Positions 15,218-24,164 of a stretch of DNA of 36,071 bases are shown here, piece after piece. The stretch lies in assembly GCA_025929185.1 (NCBI GenBank), contig JAICMO010000013.1, forward strand, positions 1 to 36,071, read 5' to 3'. How positions within the stretch are numbered: position 1 is the stretch's first letter; the number at the start of each line of letters is the position of its first letter. The notes below the pieces were generated by a model. It worked only from the letters and a program-made list of their open reading frames with translations. It was not told the origin of the DNA and searched no databases. The translations under genes and the position numbers were made by a program. The DNA comes from Pseudolabrys sp. (GTDB lineage: Bacteria; Pseudomonadota; Alphaproteobacteria; Rhizobiales; Xanthobacteraceae).

Positions 15218-15367
15218 AATCGCCGCTGAGTTGCCGCAATGCGGCCATGGCGAGAACCGCCACAAACCACCTACATTCGCGGGTTATCCGAAATCGCGGC
15301 CGGACCTGAATGACGCTACGGACGTTGTCGGCCGGGGAGCCTTTCAGGAAACAAGGTATCGACACGC

Positions 15368-15991
15368 GTGCCAAACATCAGGCGTTTTACGAAATCCAGC
15401 GGACGCATCGGCGTCGCCTGTGCCGCCTTCATCGTTGCCATCGGAAGTGCAACGGCGCAGCCGACGGAACCGAGCATGTCCGATCCCACCGGTGAGTGGC
15501 TGACCGCGAAGGGTTATGCCCGCATTAGAATCGCCGACTGCAACGGACGCTTGTGGGGCGTCGTGTCATGGGAGACCTATCCGAGCGTTGACGACAAAAA
15601 TCCCGATCCTAACAAACGCAACAGGCCGACATTGGGCATGCCGATCCTGCTCGGCATGACACAGAGCGGACCGGAAAAATGGTCCGGCGAAATCTACAAT
15701 TCGCAAGACGGCCACACTTACTCGGCCAGCATCAGCCTGCTCAATCCGGATGTGCTGAAAGTTCAGGGTTGCGTCTTTGGAATCTTTTGCGGTGGAGAAA
15801 ACTGGACTCGCGTCACACAAACCACATCGGCTGCGCCCGTAGCTCCCGGCAAGCGCACGCAAGGTTCGGGCGCGTCCCGCGCTCCTGCACAGCAGAGCGC
15901 TCCTGACGAAAACGCGCTGCCTCCCGACGCGAATATTTGCTTAAGTGTCGGCGGCACTACGGGGTTTTCCCATCAGCGCCGGTTGAAATAG
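15368..15991 (+). CDS. DUF2147 exported protein
   Basis: 207 residues. The signal peptide ends at GSATA-Q (about residue 30). A DUF2147 domain follows from DPTGEWLTAKGYARIRIADC to VQGCVFGIFCGGENWTRV, with the usual DPxGxW opening, the GMPILLGM segment and the LKVQGCVFGIFCGG strand. Three cysteines could form disulphides. A Pro/Ala/Ser-rich tail follows. Translation probably starts at GTG 15368. The last 51 bases overlap, on the opposite strand, the 3' end of hpnN. The family is periplasmic and found in many Proteobacteria; its role is not established. It diverges from the P450 gene, 221 bases away. Confidence 0.85.
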   Translation: MPNIRRFTKSSGRIGVACAAFIVAIGSATAQPTEPSMSDPTGEWLTAKGYARIRIADCNGRLWGVVSWETYPSVDDKNPDPNKRNRPTLGMPILLGMTQSGPEKWSGEIYNSQDGHTYSASISLLNPDVLKVQGCVFGIFCGGENWTRVTQTTSAAPVAPGKRTQGSGASRAPAQQSAPDENALPPDANICLSVGGTTGFSHQRRLK

Positions 15992-18532
15992 CACCGCCGC
16001 CGCGAGCGTCGTCACCAGTGACATTGCCATCAGCTTGCCCATGCTGGAGGTGCCGGGATGGCTTGAAAGCCAGAGGCTGCCGAACGCGGTCGCGGTCGTC
16101 AGCGCGCTCCAGATCACAGCGCGTGTGAGACTCGATTGCAAGAGATCGGTCTGCCCGGCGCGCCAAGCCATGATGTAATAGATTTTGAAGGCGACGCCGA
16201 CACCCAATAACAGCGGCAGCGCGATGATATTCGCGAAATTGAGCGGCATGTCGATCAAGACGCAAATTTCAAGCGTCACCGCGCCGGCGACTAAAAGCGG
16301 CAACAGCGTGAGCAGCACGTCGCCGAACCGACGCAGCACAATCCACAAAATGATCGCGATGGAAATCAGCGCCCATGCGCCGGCCTGTATGAAAGCCTTC
16401 ACGACGGTGTTGCCGGATTCCAGAATCGAGACCGGACCGCCGATCGCGTTCGGATAAATCGCGAGAATAGTGCGGGCGAACGTCCTCAGAACTTCCGTGT
16501 CGTCGGTGTTTCCGCTCGGCGATATCTCGACCCGAGTCTGCCCCTGAGGCGTCATCCACTGACGCTTGAGATCCGGCGGAAGGTTATCCAGCGTGATCTG
16601 CTTGGCCTGCAAATAGCCGTGCAGTTGAGCAAGATCGGTTTTCAAGGGCACGATGAAGATCGACTGGGCCTTCTCGCGGCGTGCCTGATCCGCCGTCGCA
16701 AGGTGCTGCGCATCGGTCGCAAGACGGCGCGCGGCAACGGCGCCGGGCCCTTTTGCGTCGCCGGCAGCTTTGTTCAATTGGCCCGCAATGCCGCGCAGCG
16801 CCGCGACATTCTCCGCGCCGCTCGGCGGAGGACTCGGCGGGCGCTGAAGCAGAGAACCGATCTGGCGGTCGAGCTCTTGAATGAGTTCGAGCTTTTTCTG
16901 CTGGTCGGGCGGAACAAAGCTCGGCAGCGTCACCACACGCGAAACCGCCGGAAGCTTGCGGAGCCTGTCGACGGCTTCGTTCGCTTTGTCGATCGACGGC
17001 ATGATCACATTGATCGAATGAACACCGACATTCGGATCGGAGCCCAGGTCGAGCAGGGTGGCGACCGATTCGACCTTCGGACTTCTTAGATGGATCGGAT
17101 CGAAGTCAAAGGTGAGAAAATAGAGGAGCGGCGAACCCGCGACGGCAACCGCAAGCGTGCCGACGATCACCGGAACACGTCGGCGCTGGAGAAAACGGTC
17201 AACTGGCGCAAGAAACCGATAGCCGACCGGCTCCGGCTCGCCGGGAGGATTGAGCACGCTCAGCAACGCCGGCAACAACGTGATGCTCGTCGCATACGCG
17301 ATAAGCATTCCGATTCCGGCGATTTGACCAAGCTCGGAAACACCGCGATAGCTCGTGGGCAGGAACGACATGAATCCGGCGGCAACCGCGGCAGCCGCGA
17401 GCGTCAGCGGGACGCCTACTTTTTCCGCGCCGCGCGCCAGCGCCGCGCGCAAATCGGGGACGGCGTGGCGCTCGGCGCGATAACGCACAGCGAATTGTAT
17501 CCCGAAGTCGACTCCGAGACCGACGAAAAGCGCGGCGAACGCGACCGAGATCATGTTCAACGCGCCAACCATCAGCAGGCCGAGCGCGGCGGTTATCGCA
17601 AGACCGACGAAAAGATTAATAAAAACGGCGAAGATGATGCGCGCCGATTTCAGCGCGAGCCACAAAATAACGAGCACCACGATGATGGTGCCGATGCCGT
17701 TGACAACAGCGCCTTGCTGCACGGTCGCGAATTCCTCGTCGGCCATTGGCACCGACCCGGTAAGCCGCACCCGCGCCTGATAGCGCGATCCCAGATTGAG
17801 CTCGTGCGCGGCCTTCCTGATGGCGTCGCTCGATGCGCGTCCAGGCTCGAGCGAGGAATAGTCGAGAACCGGATGCACTTCGATGAAGCGCCTCCGCTCG
17901 CTCGGCGTGGCGCGCTTGCCGCTCAACAATTCCTGCCACGAAAATGTTGCCGAGCCGCCCGCGAGCACGTCCTCGATCACGTCGGAAGCCATCGACAGCG
18001 GGCGCACCATGTCGTCGAGCTTGACCATTCCATTCGAAATGCCGAGCAGGCCGAGCGAGAGCGCGCGCGTCAATCCGCGCAAGCTCGGATCCTTCGCAAG
18101 CGTGCTTATGAGCGGTCCCGCATCGCCCAGACCTTGTGTCAAGCTTGTCACTTGATCTGTTGATCTGAATAACAATCCGTTGTGCGCGAAGAATTCCGTC
18201 GCGCTTAAATCCTCGACCGATCGAAACATCTCGGGTTGCGACATCAACTTACGCGACAGTTCGGCCGCGGCGGCGGCCGCGAGCTCGGACGTTGGCGCAT
18301 CGACCACAACTAAGGTCGAACGAAAGTGACCTGGAAATTCGCGCTCGAACGTTTGCTCGCGCTGGCGCCAATCAAGATCGGATGAGATGAGCTTGTTGAT
18401 ATCCGTTGTGATGGCGAAATGCTTGACCGAATAGGTCGCCGCCCCGGCCGCCGCGCATAGCGCTAAGACAATGATAGGCCAAGGAAAACGGGTGCAGAAG
18501 TTCACAAGTCCGGCAATGGTCCGGCCTAGCAT
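15941..18532 (-). CDS. hpnN: Hopanoid transporter HpnN (RND/MMPL family)
   Basis: 863-residue inner-membrane RND transporter of the HpnN type, known in Rhodopseudomonas palustris to move hopanoids to the outer membrane. The first helix is WPIIVLALCAAAGAATYSV, followed by the signature periplasmic start TTDINKLISSDLDWRQREQTFEREFP. Helices 2-6 carry VAFAALFVGLGVDFGIQFAVRYR, with the family aspartate. A second large loop has an Ala/Gln-rich coiled stretch (about 560-640), and the final helices include LNFANIIALPLLLGVGVAFKIYYI. It diverges from dxs-ispH-hpnH, and its 3' end overlaps the DUF2147 gene by 51 bases. Start ATG 18532 has only a weak ribosome-binding site. Confidence 0.96.
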   Translation of the reverse strand: MLGRTIAGLVNFCTRFPWPIIVLALCAAAGAATYSVKHFAITTDINKLISSDLDWRQREQTFEREFPGHFRSTLVVVDAPTSELAAAAAAELSRKLMSQPEMFRSVEDLSATEFFAHNGLLFRSTDQVTSLTQGLGDAGPLISTLAKDPSLRGLTRALSLGLLGISNGMVKLDDMVRPLSMASDVIEDVLAGGSATFSWQELLSGKRATPSERRRFIEVHPVLDYSSLEPGRASSDAIRKAAHELNLGSRYQARVRLTGSVPMADEEFATVQQGAVVNGIGTIIVVLVILWLALKSARIIFAVFINLFVGLAITAALGLLMVGALNMISVAFAALFVGLGVDFGIQFAVRYRAERHAVPDLRAALARGAEKVGVPLTLAAAAVAAGFMSFLPTSYRGVSELGQIAGIGMLIAYATSITLLPALLSVLNPPGEPEPVGYRFLAPVDRFLQRRRVPVIVGTLAVAVAGSPLLYFLTFDFDPIHLRSPKVESVATLLDLGSDPNVGVHSINVIMPSIDKANEAVDRLRKLPAVSRVVTLPSFVPPDQQKKLELIQELDRQIGSLLQRPPSPPPSGAENVAALRGIAGQLNKAAGDAKGPGAVAARRLATDAQHLATADQARREKAQSIFIVPLKTDLAQLHGYLQAKQITLDNLPPDLKRQWMTPQGQTRVEISPSGNTDDTEVLRTFARTILAIYPNAIGGPVSILESGNTVVKAFIQAGAWALISIAIILWIVLRRFGDVLLTLLPLLVAGAVTLEICVLIDMPLNFANIIALPLLLGVGVAFKIYYIMAWRAGQTDLLQSSLTRAVIWSALTTATAFGSLWLSSHPGTSSMGKLMAMSLVTTLAAAVLFQPALMGKPRSAADT

Positions 18533-18757
18533 GGACGGGGCCTTCGGCGCGCAGTGTCCTCACCCCCCGTTCCGGCAGAGCCGCCACCCAAAATCGGCCC
18601 TTCCCAAGCGGAACCTTTGATAGCAAAGTTGATTGTCAATGTTCGAGAGCCTTTTTGAGCCCAGCCGAAGAGGTTTGCACGGGGGGCATATTGATCTGAC
18701 AACGCGGTGCCCAGGGGGCGAGCACTTCCGAGTTCATTGCTGAAGGGTAAATCACGA

Positions 18758-20785
18758 ATGACGGCTCCTAGTCCGATCTTCGATGTATCAACGCGACGCG
18801 CAATTCTCGATTCCATCAAAAGTCCGGCCGATTTGCGTCGTGTCAATGCGCAGGACCTGCGGCAAGTTGCAGATGAATTGCGCAACGAGACGATCAGCGC
18901 CGTCGCGTTGACTGGCGGACATCTTGGCGCCGGTCTCGGTGTTGTCGAATTGACGGTCGCCCTTCACTACGTCTTCGACACGCCCAATGACAAGTTAATT
19001 TGGGATGTCGGGCACCAAGCCTATCCGCACAAGATTTTGACTGGCCGTCGCGACCGCATCAGGACGATACGGCAAGGCGGTGGCCTATCCGGCTTCACGA
19101 AGCGTGCGGAAAGCGAATACGATTGTTTCGGCGCGGCGCATTCGTCGACATCGATTTCCGCCGGGCTTGGAATGGCCGTCGCGCGTGATTTGAGCGGAGC
19201 GCAACATAACGTCATTTGTGTGATCGGCGACGGCGCCATCTCGGCCGGCATGGCGTACGAAGCGATGAACAACGCGGGCGCTGCAAACCGGCGATTGATC
19301 GTCATCCTGAACGATAACGAAATGTCGATTGCGCCGCCGGTCGGCGCCATGTCGCACTATCTGGCGCGACTGTTGTCCAGCCCGACATTCATGTCGTTGC
19401 GCGAGATAGGCAGAAATTTCGCGGGTCATCTGCCGCGCTTTATCAAGGACAAGGCAGTGCGCGCCGAAGAGCTCGCGCGCGGCTTCGTCACCGGCGGGAC
19501 ATTATTCGAGGAGCTTGGCTTTTACTACGTCGGCGTTGTCGACGGCCATAATCTCGATCAGCTCATTCCGGTTCTGGAAAACGTGCGCGCCGCAAAGGAT
19601 GGCCCGGTCCTCGTCCACGTGCGCACGCAAAAGGGCAAGGGCTACGCGCCAGCTGAAGCCTCCGACGATAAGTATCACGGCGTGGTCAAATTCGACGTGG
19701 CAACCGGCAAACAGAAAAAGTCGGCCCCCGCCGCGCCATCGTACACGAAAGTGTTTGGGCAAAGCCTCGTCAAGGAAGCGCAGAAAGACGACCGCATCGT
19801 CGCGATCACGGCGGCGATGCCGGCCGGGACCGGCGTCGACATTTTCCAGAAGGCGTTCCCGCAACGTACGTTCGATGTGGGCATCGCCGAGCAGCATGCG
19901 GTGACGTTTGCGGCAGGCCTCGCAACGCAGGGGTTCAAACCGTTTGCCGCGATCTATTCGACGTTCTTGCAGCGCGCCTACGATCAGGTGGTGCACGATG
20001 TCGCGATCCAACGCTTGCCCGTGCGGTTCGCAATCGATCGTGCCGGGCTTGTCGGCGCCGATGGGCCGACTCACGCGGGCTCTTTCGACGTCACATACCT
20101 GAGTTGCCTGCCCGGATTTGTGGTGATGGCGGCTGCCGATGAAGCCGAACTCGTGCACATGGTTGCCACGGCTGCTGCAATCGACGACCGGCCAAGCGCG
20201 TTTCGCTATCCCCGCGGCGATGGCGTCGGCGTTCCGCTCCCGGAGCAGGGAATGCCACTCGAGATCGGACGCGGTCGATTGGTCCGGCAAGGCAGCACGG
20301 TCGCCCTTTTGTCGTTCGGCGCCCGGCTCTCCGAATGCCTGCAAGCTGCGGAAACGCTCGCCTCGCGCGGCGTTTCGACGACTGTTGCCGACGCGCGGTT
20401 TGCAAAGCCGCTCGACGAGGACTTGATTCTGCGGCTTGCGCGCAACCACGAGCTGCTCATCACGATCGAGGAAGGTGCGATCGGCGGATTCGGTTCGCAC
20501 GTGATGCAACTCCTCGCCGAGAAAGGCGCACTCGAGCAGCGCGGGTTCAGGGCGCGCAGCATGGTGCTGCCCGACGTGTTTCTCGATCAGGACACGCCGG
20601 CCGCGATGTACGCACGCGCCGGGCTCGACTCGAATGGCATCGTCGCGAAGGTCTTTGAGGTCTTCGGTCAGGGTGCCGCTACGGCCGTGCAGCCGGATAT
20701 TTCCGTTCTCGTGGAGCAGGCTTCCAATACACGAAGACAAAAAAGATTGCGCGCCAGCGCGGCCCTGAACGGGGGTTCGCGATGA
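18758..20785 (+). CDS. dxs: 1-deoxy-D-xylulose-5-phosphate synthase
   Basis: 675-residue thiamine-diphosphate enzyme that joins pyruvate and glyceraldehyde 3-phosphate in the first step of the MEP isoprenoid pathway. Seen are [16 protein letters not shown], the cofactor motif [16 protein letters not shown] with [14 protein letters not shown], the transketolase-like Pyr domain with [17 protein letters not shown] (activating Glu), and the C-terminal domain with [18 protein letters not shown] 18758 follows AAGGG by about ten bases; the frame is open upstream without a better start. Its stop overlaps the ispH start in an ATGA. Location inside the hopanoid locus implies precursor supply for squalene. 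Another dxs copy elsewhere in the genome is possible. Confidence 0.97.
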   Translation: MTAPSPIFDVSTRRAILDSIKSPADLRRVNAQDLRQVADELRNETISAVALTGGHLGAGLGVVELTVALHYVFDTPNDKLIWDVGHQAYPHKILTGRRDRIRTIRQGGGLSGFTKRAESEYDCFGAAHSSTSISAGLGMAVARDLSGAQHNVICVIGDGAISAGMAYEAMNNAGAANRRLIVILNDNEMSIAPPVGAMSHYLARLLSSPTFMSLREIGRNFAGHLPRFIKDKAVRAEELARGFVTGGTLFEELGFYYVGVVDGHNLDQLIPVLENVRAAKDGPVLVHVRTQKGKGYAPAEASDDKYHGVVKFDVATGKQKKSAPAAPSYTKVFGQSLVKEAQKDDRIVAITAAMPAGTGVDIFQKAFPQRTFDVGIAEQHAVTFAAGLATQGFKPFAAIYSTFLQRAYDQVVHDVAIQRLPVRFAIDRAGLVGADGPTHAGSFDVTYLSCLPGFVVMAAADEAELVHMVATAAAIDDRPSAFRYPRGDGVGVPLPEQGMPLEIGRGRLVRQGSTVALLSFGARLSECLQAAETLASRGVSTTVADARFAKPLDEDLILRLARNHELLITIEEGAIGGFGSHVMQLLAEKGALEQRGFRARSMVLPDVFLDQDTPAAMYARAGLDSNGIVAKVFEVFGQGAATAVQPDISVLVEQASNTRRQKRLRASAALNGGSR

Positions 20786-21777
20786 AAATCATCCTCGCCC
20801 AGCCGCGCGGCTTCTGCGCCGGCGTGGTGCGCGCGATCGAAATCGTCGAGCGCGCGCTCGATAAATACGGCCCGCCCGTCTACGTGCGGCACGAAATCGT
20901 GCACAACAAATGGGTGGTAGACGCCCTGAAGGCGCGCGGCGCGCGTTTCGTCGAAGATCTATCCGAGGTGCCCCCAAACGGAATCACCATCTTCAGCGCC
21001 CACGGGGTGGCCAAAAAAGTAGAGGCCGACGCAAAAGAGCGCGGCCTGCACGTGCTGAATGCAACCTGCCCTCTCGTTTCCAAGGTGCACAGCCAGGGAC
21101 GTCATTATCTACGCCAGGGCCGCACGGTCGTGCTCATCGGGCATGCCGGTCATCCTGAGGTCGAAGGAACACTCGGCCAGATTCCCGGACCCGTGCTGCT
21201 GGTGCAAACAGAACAGGACGTCGAGGCTCTTGATCTGCCGGGCGATACGCCCGTTGCCTATGTGACGCAAACAACTCTCAGCGTGGACGACACGAAGGGA
21301 GTCATCGCGGCGCTCTATCGGCGGTTCAAGGATGTGGTCGGCCCCGGCACGCAGGATATCTGCTACGCAACGCAAAACCGCCAAACCGCACTGCTCGAAC
21401 TCAGCAAGCTCGTCGATGTTATTTTTGTTGTGGGCGCGCAAAACAGCTCGAATTCAAACCGCCTGTGCGAAATCGGACTGGAAGCCGGCGTTCCGACCCA
21501 TCTTATTGCGAACGGCGATGACATCAGGCCGGATTGGCTGAACGGTGCGGAGGTTGTCGGCATCACGGCGGGCGCATCCGCGCCGGAAATCATGGTCATG
21601 GATGTGATTAACGCGCTGCGCCGAATTGCGCCGGTTGAAGTTTCAACGCTTGCGGGGCAGGAAGAGCACATGGAGTTTCGCGTTCCGGTCGAACTGCTCG
21701 ACGTCGCAAGCAGCAACAAAATAGGTAAGGACGGTAATCTTGAGCATCCCACTTCTGCAGAAGTTTCTTGTCGGTAG
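20782..21777 (+). CDS. ispH: 4-hydroxy-3-methylbut-2-enyl diphosphate reductase
   Basis: 331-residue iron-sulphur enzyme that makes isopentenyl and dimethylallyl diphosphate, the last MEP step. The three cluster cysteines are Cys12 (GFCAGV), Cys96 (NATCPLV) and Cys194 ([10 protein letters not shown]). Substrate-binding His and Thr-Asn residues are seen in [25 protein letters not shown] and SSNSNRL. It follows dxs with a four-base ATGA overlap, and its last 38 bases overlap the start of hpnH. The C-terminal tail past VPVEL is short and variable. Paired with dxs, it feeds the hopanoid pathway. Confidence 0.98.
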   Translation: MKIILAQPRGFCAGVVRAIEIVERALDKYGPPVYVRHEIVHNKWVVDALKARGARFVEDLSEVPPNGITIFSAHGVAKKVEADAKERGLHVLNATCPLVSKVHSQGRHYLRQGRTVVLIGHAGHPEVEGTLGQIPGPVLLVQTEQDVEALDLPGDTPVAYVTQTTLSVDDTKGVIAALYRRFKDVVGPGTQDICYATQNRQTALLELSKLVDVIFVVGAQNSSNSNRLCEIGLEAGVPTHLIANGDDIRPDWLNGAEVVGITAGASAPEIMVMDVINALRRIAPVEVSTLAGQEEHMEFRVPVELLDVASSNKIGKDGNLEHPTSAEVSCR

Positions 21778-22915
21778 CTACGTCGTCCGCCAGCGCCTGG
21801 CCGGACGCAAACGTTATCCCCTCGTACTGATGCTGGAACCGCTGTTTCGGTGCAATCTCGCATGCGCCGGCTGCGGCAAAATCGATTATCCTGACGAAAT
21901 TCTGAACCAGCGCATCTCGGTAACAAAGGCGCTCGAGGCGGTCGATGAGTGCGGCGCACCGGTGGTTTCGATCGCCGGCGGCGAGCCGTTGCTGCACAAG
22001 GAGTTGCCGCAGATCGCCGAGGGCATCATCGCGCGGCGGAAATTCGTTTACCTCTGCACGAATGCGCTGCTGATGGAAAAGCGCATGAAGGACTATACGC
22101 CTTCGCCGTATTTCGTCTGGTCGGTGCATCTCGACGGCGATAAGGGGGATCACGACAAATCGGTGTGCCAGACGGGCACGTACGACCGCGCGGTCGCAGC
22201 GATCAAGGCGGCGAAAGCAAAAGGCTTCCGCTGCAACATCAACTGCACGCTGTTCAACACCGCCAATCCGGAGCGCATAGCCAAGTTTTTCGATGCCGTC
22301 ATGGCGATGGGGGTTGACGGCATCACGGTGTCGCCGGGCTACGCCTACGAGCGCGCGCCGGATCAGCAGCACTTCCTCAGCCGGCAGACGACCAAGCAAC
22401 TGTTCCGCGACATCTTCAAGCGCGGCAACGGCGGCAAGAACTGGTCGTTCAGCCAGTCCGGGCTATTCCTCGATTTTCTTGCCGGCAATCAAACGTATCA
22501 TTGCACGCCATGGGGCAATCCCACGTACACCGTGTTTGGCTGGCAGAAGCCCTGCTATCTGCTCGGCGAAGGCTATGCACGCACCTTCAAGGAATTGATG
22601 GAGAGCACCGATTGGGATTCTTACGGCGTCGGCAACTATGAAAAGTGCGCGCAGTGCATGGTGCATTCGGGCTTCGAGGCCACCGCCGTCCAAGATACGT
22701 TCAAGCATCCCCTTAAAGCTTGGACAGTCGGCATGCGTGGCGTGCGCACCGAAGGCGAGATGGCGCCGGAAATTCCGCTCGACCGGCAACGGCCTGCGCA
22801 ATATGTCTTTTCGCGTCACGTCGAGCAGAAGCTGAGCGAAATCCGCCAGGGCACGCCGAAAAAACGTGCAAGCCAGCCGACCAAGCGCGAGGCGCGCGTC
22901 GCGCAGGCAAACTAA
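21740..22915 (+). CDS. hpnH: Adenosyl-hopene transferase HpnH (radical SAM)
   Basis: 391-residue radical S-adenosylmethionine enzyme that attaches the 5'-deoxyadenosyl group to diploptene, the first step in building extended hopanoids. The cluster motif CxxxCxxC is Cys38-Cys42-Cys45 in [15 protein letters not shown]. The SAM-contact GGEPLLH and the C-terminal [12 protein letters not shown] region are typical. A TTG start at 21740 is required to keep the conserved N-terminus [14 protein letters not shown]...[17 protein letters not shown] lies just upstream. It overlaps ispH by 38 bases, so it is probably translated by coupling. The tail after residue 365 is basic and variable. The product, adenosylhopane, would normally go to HpnG, which is not in this window. 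Confidence 0.97.
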   Translation: MSIPLLQKFLVGSYVVRQRLAGRKRYPLVLMLEPLFRCNLACAGCGKIDYPDEILNQRISVTKALEAVDECGAPVVSIAGGEPLLHKELPQIAEGIIARRKFVYLCTNALLMEKRMKDYTPSPYFVWSVHLDGDKGDHDKSVCQTGTYDRAVAAIKAAKAKGFRCNINCTLFNTANPERIAKFFDAVMAMGVDGITVSPGYAYERAPDQQHFLSRQTTKQLFRDIFKRGNGGKNWSFSQSGLFLDFLAGNQTYHCTPWGNPTYTVFGWQKPCYLLGEGYARTFKELMESTDWDSYGVGNYEKCAQCMVHSGFEATAVQDTFKHPLKAWTVGMRGVRTEGEMAPEIPLDRQRPAQYVFSRHVEQKLSEIRQGTPKKRASQPTKREARVAQAN

Positions 22916-22957
22916 ACCGGGGAAATCGGTTCCGTCCGCATAACCGCCACATTTCGC

Positions 22958-22983
22958 GGAACTTTGAACTGCATTGGTCCGTT
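22958..22983 (+). promoter_or_regulatory. EcfG promoter of the first Spy-like gene
   Basis: GGAAC (22958-22962) is followed after 17 bases by CGTT (22980-22983), the full EcfG consensus with the allowed longer spacer. It lies about 50 bases before ATG 23035 and gives the gene its own stress promoter, independent of dxs-ispH-hpnH read-through. Confidence 0.8.
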
Positions 22984-23034
22984 ATTGCACGATAGCGGCC
23001 CATATTCCCTTCGGCCGTAAGGAAAGGCGAAGCG

Positions 23035-24159
23035 ATGCAGCGGCGCACAATTCTTGCAGTGGGCATGCTTGCCGCGGTTGCGCTCACGCCTGAAGCCGCC
23101 AGCGCACAATTTGAGCTAAGCCCGCGCGGAATTGTCGGCGCGCTCACGCGCCCTCTGCGGCACCTATTGCCCCGTCATCATCGTCACCACATCGCCCGCC
23201 ATCCTCGAGCGCACGAGACGCGCGCGGCGTCGCGAGAGACGGATGCCGGCGCTGCACAGCCCGAGGTTTTCGACACGCCGATCTGGCCGGATGCCTACCA
23301 ACAGCTTGTCGGATACGTTTTCCGGCCCGCCGATTACCGGCCGAGGCTTCAGCAGCACGGTTTTGGCGATATCGCCACGGCTGTCATCGGGCCGCTCCCT
23401 TCCCGCCCGACCACGGTAGGTACCGCATCGCGCGATACAGCGGATACGGACACTGTCGGCGACGCCGCCAAAGGCGCCGCGGCTTGCGCCGGCGAGATCG
23501 ACGAGAAGGCGGGCTGGCCCGCCGATCGGATCGAACAAACGATGGCGCTCAACGACAAGCAGCGCGGTGCCTTCGAGAAATTTCGCAATGCTTATTTCAA
23601 TGGCGCCAAATCGATCAAAGCCGATTGCCGCAATCTCGCGCATCTTTCGCCGACCCGGCGGCTCGAAGCGATGGAGCAGCGGCTCTGGACGGTGCGCGAC
23701 GCAGGCGTGCTGATTCGCGAGCCGCTCAAGACGTTCTACCAGTCGCTGAACGATGAGCAGAAGGCCAAGTTCAACGCGGACCTGACAGGCAAGCCGAACG
23801 ATCAAGACAGCACGAAAGCGGCTGACGCCGCCACGAAACGTGAGCAGCAGGAGTGCTACGGAAAAGAAGCGGGCGAGTTGCAGCGCTTCTTGAAAAAGAT
23901 TCGGGAGACTGTGCGACCGGCACAAAAGCAGCGCGAGAGCTTCGATGCGCTGCGCAAGAAATCGTCCCAGATGGCAAAGCTTCTGCTGGCGTCGTGCACG
24001 CAGGCGCCGCCAGCAACGCCATTGGAGCGGCTCGATGCCGCCGATACCCGTCTCACAGCGATGAACTACGCGGCAACGACGATCGACATCGCGCTTAACG
24101 ACTTCTATGGGCAGCTTAGCAAAGACCAGAAGGCAAAATTCGACGCAATGGGCCGGTAG
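23035..24159 (+). CDS. Exported Spy/LTXXQ-like protein with two Cys-x46-Cys repeats
   Basis: 374 residues with a signal peptide (AVGMLAAVALTPEAASA-Q). A His/Arg-rich region (about 40-70) and a WPDAYQQLVGYVFRP motif (84-98) precede two repeats of about 100 residues (151-250 and 274-374). Each repeat has cysteines exactly 47 positions apart (151/198 and 274/321), an RLEAM/RLDAA helix and a closing FYxxLxxxQKAKF. The latter is the LTXXQ-type end of Spy/CpxP periplasmic chaperones. It is paralogous to the product of 30667-32400. The gene follows hpnH on the same strand but has its own EcfG promoter, and it ends five bases before the convergent shc. A periplasmic stress chaperone role is inferred. 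Confidence 0.87.
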   Translation: MQRRTILAVGMLAAVALTPEAASAQFELSPRGIVGALTRPLRHLLPRHHRHHIARHPRAHETRAASRETDAGAAQPEVFDTPIWPDAYQQLVGYVFRPADYRPRLQQHGFGDIATAVIGPLPSRPTTVGTASRDTADTDTVGDAAKGAAACAGEIDEKAGWPADRIEQTMALNDKQRGAFEKFRNAYFNGAKSIKADCRNLAHLSPTRRLEAMEQRLWTVRDAGVLIREPLKTFYQSLNDEQKAKFNADLTGKPNDQDSTKAADAATKREQQECYGKEAGELQRFLKKIRETVRPAQKQRESFDALRKKSSQMAKLLLASCTQAPPATPLERLDAADTRLTAMNYAATTIDIALNDFYGQLSKDQKAKFDAMGR

Positions 24160-24164
24160 CCCTA

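Noticed and set aside
17090-18163. Plus-strand open frame of 357 codons
   Set aside because: It is antisense to hpnN. The product is rich in charged residues without any fold signature.
18533-18757. GGAAC sequences in the hpnN/dxs divergent region
   Set aside because: No CGTT-like -10 follows at 16 or 17 bases on either strand. No promoter or other site could be named in these 225 bases.
19502-20740. Minus-strand open frame of 412 codons
   Set aside because: It lies wholly antisense to dxs, whose motifs are complete. Long antisense frames are common in GC-rich genes.
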